A DNA stretch of 22,824 nt. It comes from CAZUVM01 sp964623885 (GTDB lineage: Bacteria; Verrucomicrobiota; Verrucomicrobiia; Limisphaerales; UBA8199). Position numbers and translations under genes: made by a program. The stretch lies in NCBI GenBank assembly GCA_964623885.1, contig CAZUVM010000064.1:1-22824 (forward strand), read 5' to 3'. Shown here piece after piece: positions 7,595 to 14,137 of this stretch (positions are counted from its first letter, which is position 1; each line of letters begins with the position of its first letter). The notes under the pieces are model-generated. The model was not told where the DNA came from, did no database searches, and saw only the letters and a list, made by a program, of their open reading frames with translations.

Positions 7595-9436
7595 TCACGC
7601 CATCCCTTTCACCTTCTGCGCAATGGCATGCGCATCGATGCCATATTTGGCTAGCAATTCCGCGGGCTTGCCGGAACGCGGCAGCTCGAATACCGCCAAC
7701 TTCTCCACCTTCACTCCAGCCGCGCTGAGTTCGCCTGCCACGGCATCGCCCAGCCCCCCTTCCGGGTAATGATCTTCCACCGTCAGCACGCGGTTGCCGG
7801 TCTTCTGCGCCGCCGCCAGAATGACATCCTTACCGAGCGGCTTCACGCTGTACGCGTCGATCACCGTAATCCCAATACCCTCGGCTTTTAACGCATCCGC
7901 TGCCTTCAACGCTTCTGTTAGCGTGACGCCGGCCGCCACCACCGTCACCTTGTCGCCATCGCCCTGCCGCAGCACTTTGGCTCCGCCGATCGGAAACACC
8001 TCGTCGTTCTTATAAATTATCGCCGCCTTGGGCCGCGAAGTGCGCAGAAAACAAACTCCGCGGATCGTTGCCATCTGATCCACGAGCTTTTCCGTGCTGA
8101 CCGCGTCACTCGGATAAAGCACCGTGCTGCCGGCCACGGCGCGCATCATCGCCAAATCTTCCAAACCCATCTGCGACGGCCCGTCTTCGCCAATGCTGAC
8201 GCCCACGTGCGAGCCGACCAGTTTCACGTTCGCCCGCGAAATCCCCGCTACCCGGACCTGGTCGAACGCACGAGTGAAGAACGTCGCGAAGGTTGAGGCA
8301 AATGGGACCTTGCCGCGAACCGCAAAACCGGTCGCGACCCCCACCATGTTCTGCTCGGCGATGTAGCATTCGGTGAACCGGTCCGGGAATTTCTTCATGA
8401 ACTTCTCCGAGTAGGTCGAGTTCTTGGTGTCGCCGTCCAACGCAACGACTCGCTGGTCCACTCCGCCGATCCGCTGCAAGGCATTGCCGAACGCTTCGCG
8501 CGTAGCCACCATATCGCCAGGATTATAGGTAGTTGCCGGGTAACTCGCCGGTGCCTGGTTCCTGGGTTCCGGCAGCGACGTGTTCGGTGTCGGAATCGGC
8601 TGCCCAATTCCGCTCTTGGCCGTCGGCCGCAACTCCGCAATCGCGCGTTCCGCTTCCTCCTTGGATAACGGTTTGCCGTGCCAGCCTTCCTGGTCCTGCA
8701 AAAATGAAACCCCAGCCCCCTTGAGCGTGCGCGCCAGAATCACCAGCGGCTGTTTGCCCAATCCCACTGCGGCCAACACTTCCACGATTTCGTCCAGATC
8801 GTGCCCGTCGATTTCCTCGGTGCGCCAGCCAAAGGCCTCGAACCGGCGTTTGAAGGCATCCAAATTATGCCCCAGCGGCGCGGGCTCGCTTTGCCCCAAT
8901 CGATTCACATCCACCAGCGCCACCAGGTTGTTCAATTGCTTGAGGCCGGCCAGCGACGCCGCCTCCCATACAGATCCTTCCGAACATTCACCATCCCCGA
9001 GCAGCACGTAGGTCCGGTAATCCAGATTATCCAATTGCGCGCACAGCGCCATGCCGACTCCCACGCTCAATCCTTGACCCAGCGAGCCCGTTGCCACGTC
9101 CGCAAATGGCAGTCGCGGTGTCGGATGTCCTTCCAGATCGCTGTCGATCCGCCGCAACTTCAGTAAATCTTCCACCGGAAACAGCCCGGTCTCCGCCCAA
9201 GCCGCATACAACAGCGGCGCCGCGTGTCCCTTCGACAAAATAAACCGGTCATTGTTGTAATAATGCGGGTTCTTGGGGTCGTAGCGCATATGCCCGAAAA
9301 ACAGCGCCGCCACCAGGTCCGCTGCCGAACAGCACGAAGTGGGATGTCCGCTGCCCGCCGCCGTCGTCGCTTCAATCGAATGTATTCGCAACTGATTGGC
9401 GATGCCCTTCAACGTCTCCGTATCGATGTCATTCAT
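7595..9436 (-). CDS. tkt: Transketolase, full length
   Basis: 613 residues. This thiamine-diphosphate enzyme of the non-oxidative pentose phosphate pathway moves a C2 unit between ketose and aldose phosphates in the cytosol. The substrate and cofactor histidines are in AAGSGHPTS (H31) and LSKGHAAPL (H71). The thiamine-diphosphate motif GDGECSEGSVWEA begins at residue 147 with its Asn in VDVNRLGQS. The catalytic glutamate is E361 in CYIAEQNMVGVATG, and SIGEDGPSQMGLEDLAMMRA is conserved. The length and these motifs fit the shorter, animal-like transketolase branch better than the roughly 660-residue E. coli type. A Pro-rich linker (about 275-305) joins the PP and Pyr domains. The ATG at 9436 has no evident Shine-Dalgarno. 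It runs away from the coiled-coil gene upstream with a 58-base gap and may be in the same unit. Confidence 0.96.
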   Translation of the reverse strand: MNDIDTETLKGIANQLRIHSIEATTAAGSGHPTSCCSAADLVAALFFGHMRYDPKNPHYYNNDRFILSKGHAAPLLYAAWAETGLFPVEDLLKLRRIDSDLEGHPTPRLPFADVATGSLGQGLSVGVGMALCAQLDNLDYRTYVLLGDGECSEGSVWEAASLAGLKQLNNLVALVDVNRLGQSEPAPLGHNLDAFKRRFEAFGWRTEEIDGHDLDEIVEVLAAVGLGKQPLVILARTLKGAGVSFLQDQEGWHGKPLSKEEAERAIAELRPTAKSGIGQPIPTPNTSLPEPRNQAPASYPATTYNPGDMVATREAFGNALQRIGGVDQRVVALDGDTKNSTYSEKFMKKFPDRFTECYIAEQNMVGVATGFAVRGKVPFASTFATFFTRAFDQVRVAGISRANVKLVGSHVGVSIGEDGPSQMGLEDLAMMRAVAGSTVLYPSDAVSTEKLVDQMATIRGVCFLRTSRPKAAIIYKNDEVFPIGGAKVLRQGDGDKVTVVAAGVTLTEALKAADALKAEGIGITVIDAYSVKPLGKDVILAAAQKTGNRVLTVEDHYPEGGLGDAVAGELSAAGVKVEKLAVFELPRSGKPAELLAKYGIDAHAIAQKVKGMA

Positions 9437-9494
9437 GAATGTACAAACTGTAAGTGGTCGATTTCAAAAGCAAAGGGGAATTCTCTCCGCGATC

Positions 9495-10220
9495 TCATTT
9501 CATCAATTGGTGTCCTGCCACGCTGCAGGTCGGCGCCACACCAACGGAATTAATTGTGTACGTCCCACCTCCCGGACATGTCGGCATTACGTTCCCCGGC
9601 AGATACGGTGTAATGTTTAGCTCGCCCACCAACGTGTTGGCCGGCTTGCTGTTTTCGAGCGCCCACTGCTGCTTTGCGCCTTCGATCTGCCGCAGGTTAT
9701 TGACGCAGGCATTAATCACCACCTGCTCGCCCGTCAACATTTGTGTCGTCTGCAGCCCATATCGCGCCCTGAAAGCTTCCTGCGCCTTTAGCTGCTCTGC
9801 GCTCAGACTTGGAGCCAGATTTGTCGAGCCCGCCACCAAGGTGCCGGTCGCTGCATTCCACACTCGCGGTTGGCCCTGCCCTTGGGCCGCCTGCGCCCTT
9901 GCCTGCGCGTTTTGCGCCTGGCCTTGCGCCGACTGCAGTTGCGCCGCAAGCTGCTGCTTCTCCTGCCGCAACTGCCGCGCTTCATTGCGCAGCCGCAGCA
10001 AATCCTCGTTATCTTTGCGCAGTCGGGCCAATTCCTCGTTCTGCGCCTGGCCCTGGGCAGCGCTCGCCTCGTTCGCCGCCTTGGCCTGTTGCAATTCCTG
10101 GTTGTCCGCCCGCAACTGGGCCAACTCTGTGCTCAGCTTGGTGTTGGATACGTAGAGCCCGCCCACGCCGGCCAGGGCCGCCGCCGCGCACAACCAAGGC
10201 AATACTATTTTCATACTCAT
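9495..10220 (-). CDS. Membrane-anchored coiled-coil protein with a pseudopilin-like C-terminal domain
   Basis: 241 residues. One N-terminal helix (about 4-24) works as membrane anchor or uncleaved signal. Residues 27 to about 115 are a long Gln/Ala/Glu/Leu-rich coiled coil. After a linker, residues about 165-241 (VVINACVNNLRQIEGAKQQW, then CPGGGTYTI and APTCSVAGH) match the C-terminal half of Verrucomicrobiota type II secretion pseudopilin-like proteins, with cysteines at 172, 215 and 232. The prepilin leader (FTLIE) normally in front of this domain is absent. The start at 10220 is supported by AAGGAG seven bases upstream, one of the few strong ribosome sites in the window. It lies 57 bases after a tRNA-Arg gene on the same strand and could share its transcript. 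Function unknown. A periplasmic or cell-envelope structural role is inferred. Confidence 0.8.
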   Translation of the reverse strand: MSMKIVLPWLCAAAALAGVGGLYVSNTKLSTELAQLRADNQELQQAKAANEASAAQGQAQNEELARLRKDNEDLLRLRNEARQLRQEKQQLAAQLQSAQGQAQNAQARAQAAQGQGQPRVWNAATGTLVAGSTNLAPSLSAEQLKAQEAFRARYGLQTTQMLTGEQVVINACVNNLRQIEGAKQQWALENSKPANTLVGELNITPYLPGNVMPTCPGGGTYTINSVGVAPTCSVAGHQLMK

Positions 10221-10227
10221 CGTCGGA

Positions 10228-10233
10228 CTCCTT
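10228..10233 (-). promoter_or_regulatory. Ribosome binding site AAGGAG of the coiled-coil gene
   Basis: AAGGAG on the minus strand with a 7-base spacer to the ATG at 10220. It decides between two close ATG codons (10220 and 10214) in favour of the first. Confidence 0.75.
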
Positions 10234-10277
10234 CTGCTGGCTTGCCCAGCCGAAGCACGCTACCGGCGAGCGCAGGC

Positions 10278-10354
10278 TGGTACGCGAGGCGGGGGTCGAA
10301 CCCACAACCTTCGGCTCCGGAGGCCGACGCTCTCTCCAATTGAGCTACTCGCGC
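10278..10354 (-). tRNA. tRNA-Arg (anticodon CCG)
   Basis: The minus strand folds as a full cloverleaf. The acceptor GCGCGAG pairs with CTCGCGT (first pair G-U). The D-arm is AGCTC...GAGC. The anticodon stem TCGGC/GCCGA encloses the loop CTCCGGA, giving anticodon CCG, which reads the arginine codon CGG. The T-arm GTGGG-TTCGACC-CCCGC has one G-U. Discriminator A (10281) is followed by a genome-encoded CCA (10278-10280). No duplicated att-like 3' end of the tRNA was noticed nearby. Confidence 0.95.
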
Positions 10355-10630
10355 GCAACGGGAGGAAAGTAGGTCAATCCCTGCCGGCCAGCAACCTATT
10401 ATCGCTGGAATTACCACGTGACCCGAGCGATGTTTAGGTCACAATTGTCACTAACCTGTCACCAAATTGTTAATAAGTTTTGCAGCTAATCGCTTGCAAT
10501 TACAGGTGACAACGTTCTGAATAGCCGCGGCCAAAAAAACGTAGTGACCGACTTGTTCCGGGCGCAGTCGAGAACCCCCATAAGTGACGGCTTCCCCCGA
10601 ACCGACATAACAACCATCTAACTCAGGAAT

Positions 10631-13000
10631 ATGAAACGAAGTTTGCTAGGAGCTCTGTTCACCGTCCTTGCTGTAGCTAGCGCATCCGCTACGCAATTCT
10701 GGTATGACGCGGTTACCAACTACACCATCAACACCAACATCGACGTTCCAACGCTCAATTTTGGCAATGGCGGGATCACCACCAATACCAGCTCCTGGTA
10801 CCCTCATGCTCCCGGAAGTCTTACGGCCCACGACCTGCTGATCACTACCAATTCATTCACCTCGGGTGCAGCCACCAGCAGCCGCCGCTTCCGCGTGGCC
10901 GGTAACAAGACCGAGTACATTATGCGCGCCTTCACGAACGTGGACGGAACTACCGCCACGAATTCCGTGACCACCGGCGTGCTCTATTACAGCTATATTG
11001 CTAGTTGCAGTTTCGTTACCGCCGGCGGCCAGGGCGTCTATTTCTCGGCGTTCAACGATTTTGGCACTGGCGGGACACTCGCGGAAAACTCCACTAATGG
11101 CTTCAATTCCCGCGGCCGCGTTTTCCAAATCGGGCTGACGAATTACCTGACCAATACACTCGCCAATACCTTCCGTTACGGAATCGCCAATGCCGCCGGC
11201 GATCCCGCCCAGGGCGGTTCTGCGTCCATCCTGTATCCCCCAAACCAATTCGACCTGGTCCGTTCTGTCGATTACCAGATCGTCGTTAAATACATCATTG
11301 ATGACGGCGACCCCACTCATGCGAGCACCGCTTATATGTGGATCAATCCTGCCTCGGAAAGCGATACCGCCAACATGGCCGGACCCACGGCGGATGCGGG
11401 TACCACTCCCAATGGATTGGGGGGGCTTATCTTCCGGCAGCGCACCGGCGGCGGCACTGCCGACATTCGCGATATCGTGGTTGGCACGACCTTCGCCGAC
11501 GTCATGACCAATGTCCCGGGCCCGGTCCTCATCGCCACCAATTACAACACGGTCACGAATTACTCGGGTAACCCTGCTCTGCTCGAAGTGTTCCCCACCA
11601 GCATTGGCGGCGGAGTGCTTACTTATCAGTGGTACCAGATTTCCGGCGGAGTCACTAATGCAGTCCCTGGCGCCAACCAACAGACTTACTTTATCCCCAG
11701 CACCAGCGGGTCAGATAACGGCAATTATTTCTGCGCTGTCACCAATTCCGGCGGCATTGGCGCGCTCAGCCGCACCAACTTCTACATCTCCGTAAATGCG
11801 ACACCGACCGCGCCGTTCTTCACCACCAAACCCCCTGCAGCGACCAGCATCGCCGTCGGCAACACCCTGACGATTAACAGCGTTGTTTCCGGCACCGGCC
11901 CGCTCAGTTACCAATGGTATTTTAATGGCAACCCGCTGACCGACGGCCAGCCAGTCACCGGCAATGCCGGTGATATCAGCGTGGTTGCTGGTTCTCAGAC
12001 CGCAACGCTGACTGTTTCGCTGGTCAGCACGAACGAGCAGGGCAACTTCAGTGTCACGATAACTGGCGCAGTCACCCCTGCTACCAACGCTGTCACTGCT
12101 CTAACCGTGACCCTCCCGGCGACTAAGACCATCGCCTTCCTCCGTAGTCTCCTCAACACCAGCACTTGGCAGCCAACCGATACTACTACCCCTTACAGCA
12201 TCGTTGGCGTGGTCACCACCACTACCAATCTGACGACCGGAACCACGTCCTCCTATTACGTCCAGGACAGCACCGCTGGTATCAACCTGTTCATCACCGG
12301 CGACGCCACCTTCCGGCCCACCCGCGGCGATCTTGTCACCGCTATCGGGACTCTCTCTAGCTTCAACAACAGCCTCGAGCTCGCTGTTAATTCCAGCAAC
12401 CCGTACCAGAGCTATTCCATCCTTAGCCATAATAATATCGTCCCTGCCCCAGCCGTGTTCTTTCCCGGGTTGACCAATGTCGCCGGCTTGATGGAGACCA
12501 ATTTCGAAGGCCGTTTCGTGATGATGACAAACGTGTTCTTCCCAAGTGATGGGACCGCGGTGTTCCCCGGCGGCAATGTGATCGTGACCAACCAAAGCGG
12601 TGTGCCTTTCACCATCTTTATCAGCTCTACCTGCCCCGATATCGTTGGTCTGCCGATGCCTCGCTTTGCTTCCAGTGTTTTGGGCGCACTGTCGCAATTC
12701 CAGAGCGGTAGCTATGCCTCCGCTGGTTATGAACTCAACGTTACTGATCTCCGTGACGTAATCACCACCCCGCCGTCCGCGGTAACGGCTGAAGTCACTC
12801 TTTCGGGCAAGAACGCCGTACTGAAATGGACCGCTGTGCCGTACGATTACTCTTACAGCGTTTACAGCGCGACGGATCCGACAGCGGCTTGGAAAGCCGT
12901 TATCACCGGCCTTACATTCACCAACGCCTCCGGCACTTACACGGATGTCAATGCGGTTAGCACGAACTCACCTAAGTTCTACCGCGTCCAGACACCATAA
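10631..13000 (+). CDS. Large secreted protein with two Ig-like domains and an OB-like domain
   Basis: 789 residues. Signal peptide MKRSLLGALFTVLAVASASA with cleavage near residue 20. Residues about 21-290 form a Thr/Asn-rich beta domain (GGLIFRQRTGGGTADIRDIVVG) of the LamG/PEP-CTERM-like kind. Ig-like domains follow at about 300-389 (LTYQWYQISGGVTN...NGNYFCAVTNSGG) and 395-495 (LSYQWYFNGNPLTDG...GNFSVTITG). Residues about 515-605 (PYSIVGVVTTTT...YYVQDSTAGINLFI...GDLVTAIGTLSSFNN) look like the OB-fold domain found beside secreted nucleases, but no nuclease domain follows. The C-terminal beta domain (about 705-789) ends FYRVQTP, like the FFRLVYP end of the protein at 3724-5766. Role unknown. 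Surface or extracellular by inference. A short AGGA lies close before the ATG. A hairpin follows the stop. Confidence 0.88.
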   Translation: MKRSLLGALFTVLAVASASATQFWYDAVTNYTINTNIDVPTLNFGNGGITTNTSSWYPHAPGSLTAHDLLITTNSFTSGAATSSRRFRVAGNKTEYIMRAFTNVDGTTATNSVTTGVLYYSYIASCSFVTAGGQGVYFSAFNDFGTGGTLAENSTNGFNSRGRVFQIGLTNYLTNTLANTFRYGIANAAGDPAQGGSASILYPPNQFDLVRSVDYQIVVKYIIDDGDPTHASTAYMWINPASESDTANMAGPTADAGTTPNGLGGLIFRQRTGGGTADIRDIVVGTTFADVMTNVPGPVLIATNYNTVTNYSGNPALLEVFPTSIGGGVLTYQWYQISGGVTNAVPGANQQTYFIPSTSGSDNGNYFCAVTNSGGIGALSRTNFYISVNATPTAPFFTTKPPAATSIAVGNTLTINSVVSGTGPLSYQWYFNGNPLTDGQPVTGNAGDISVVAGSQTATLTVSLVSTNEQGNFSVTITGAVTPATNAVTALTVTLPATKTIAFLRSLLNTSTWQPTDTTTPYSIVGVVTTTTNLTTGTTSSYYVQDSTAGINLFITGDATFRPTRGDLVTAIGTLSSFNNSLELAVNSSNPYQSYSILSHNNIVPAPAVFFPGLTNVAGLMETNFEGRFVMMTNVFFPSDGTAVFPGGNVIVTNQSGVPFTIFISSTCPDIVGLPMPRFASSVLGALSQFQSGSYASAGYELNVTDLRDVITTPPSAVTAEVTLSGKNAVLKWTAVPYDYSYSVYSATDPTAAWKAVITGLTFTNASGTYTDVNAVSTNSPKFYRVQTP

Positions 13001-13012
13001 TGAGTCCCAGGT

Positions 13013-13051
13013 GGAGTGGGGGCGCCTTGCCCCCGCTCCTTGCCGGTTTTT
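13013..13051 (+). terminator. Likely rho-independent terminator after the Ig/OB-domain gene
   Basis: An 11-bp stem (GGAGTGGGGGC with GCCCCCGCTCC, one G-U pair) encloses a 5-base loop and starts 12 bases past the stop codon. A run of five T follows after TTGCCGG. The T-run is not directly at the stem, which lowers certainty. Confidence 0.65.
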
Positions 13052-13144
13052 GCGTGAAGCACGCCTGTCGTAACATCCTTTTAACATCAATCGCCTTGCT
13101 AATGACGAGCCAAACGTGTTAGGCTTCGCCGTCATCTGGCGGGT

Positions 13145-14005
13145 ATGCGGGTTTCTATGAAGCGTAATCAGAAATGTTCGCTGGCATTTACATTAATTGA
13201 ACTGTTGGTCGTTATCGCGATCATCGCAATCCTGGCTGCCATGCTGCTTCCGGCACTCTCTAAAGCCAAGGATCGTGCCAAAACCACTAACTGCCTTTCC
13301 AACCTCCGCCAATGGGGTATCGGGTTGCAGGTCAGCGCCACTGATAACATCGACCAGATGCCGCGTGATGGTTCTGATGACGCCGGCACCTACGGTGTGG
13401 ACACCGGCGCCACAACTGGCCCTGGAAGTCCGAATGACGAAAATGCATGGTTCAATGTTCTCGCGGCCGTTATGGCTGATCACCCCCTTTCGAACTACTG
13501 GGCCAGCCCTGGCGGTAATCCAGAACTCAAGCTGCCGTTCCCCGGTGGGAAGGGAAAAATCTGGCACTGCCCCGCAGCAGCCAGCGACGATCCCGCAAGC
13601 GCTTTCCTCCAATCCGGCGCCTTTGGTTTTTTTAGCTACTGCATGAACATCGACCTGAAGGCGACTACCCCGATTGGCAGTGGTTACGGTAAGCTGTCGT
13701 ACCCCACGATGCCAAAGATCTCACAGGTCCCGAACGCCTCCGCTACCGTGCTCCTGACCGAGCAAACTTTTAGCCCGGTAAAAGAGACCTATCTTAGTAG
13801 TGCTAATCGCAACGGAATCTTCCCCGCCGCTCGCAGTTATCGGTTCTCACAGAGACATCTCAATTCTGGCGGAAACCTGGTCTTCGTTGACGGCCACTCG
13901 CAATACTTCAAACGCAGTTACATCACCAATGGTGCCCCCGACGACAGTGGCGCTAATCGCGCTGAAAAAAAGAACCCGGACGTGATCTGGGATATTTACC
14001 GGTAA
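13145..14005 (+). CDS. Prepilin-like protein with N-terminal methylation motif and H-x10-DG C-terminal motif
   Basis: 286 residues. The leader ends CSLA and is followed by the type IV prepilin core FTLIELLVVIAI with Glu at +5, then a long hydrophobic helix ending LLPALSKAKDRAK. A prepilin peptidase is expected to cut before F15. Ala at -1 replaces the classical Gly, which is frequent in this phylum. The C-terminal region has RHLNSGGNLVFVDGHSQYF, a form of the H-x9-DG motif with one extra residue between His and Asp-Gly. Such proteins are very numerous in Verrucomicrobiota and Planctomycetes and are thought to be pseudopilins or substrates of a type II secretion-like system. Translation may instead start at the ATG at 13157. 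It follows the Ig/OB gene after a terminator, so it probably has its own promoter. Confidence 0.88.
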   Translation: MRVSMKRNQKCSLAFTLIELLVVIAIIAILAAMLLPALSKAKDRAKTTNCLSNLRQWGIGLQVSATDNIDQMPRDGSDDAGTYGVDTGATTGPGSPNDENAWFNVLAAVMADHPLSNYWASPGGNPELKLPFPGGKGKIWHCPAAASDDPASAFLQSGAFGFFSYCMNIDLKATTPIGSGYGKLSYPTMPKISQVPNASATVLLTEQTFSPVKETYLSSANRNGIFPAARSYRFSQRHLNSGGNLVFVDGHSQYFKRSYITNGAPDDSGANRAEKKNPDVIWDIYR

Positions 14006-14033
14006 GAGCGTGTTTGGAGAACGCTGACGGACC

Positions 14034-14052
14034 GCGAGCGGTGCCCGCTCGC
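14034..14052. terminator. Hairpin between convergent genes, possible terminator
   Basis: GCGAGCGG and CCGCTCGC pair perfectly over 8 bp with a 3-base loop, in the gap between the prepilin-like gene and the convergent TMTC-like gene. No T-run directly follows on either strand, so a role in termination is only suggested by place. Confidence 0.4.
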
Positions 14053-14137
14053 AGCGGCTGGAATGGTGCATGTGGAAACGGCAAACTGGGCTGGTCGCAG
14101 TCCCCCTTAATTTTAAGTTTTCCAAATACACGTTAAC

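Noticed and set aside
10278..10354. tRNA-Arg as an integration site of a mobile island
   Set aside because: No integrase gene and no second copy of the tRNA 3' end were noticed in the window.
10425..10520. GTCAC/GTGAC motifs upstream of the second Ig gene as an operator
   Set aside because: The motifs are only 5-7 bases and irregularly spaced. No known binding site pattern is matched.
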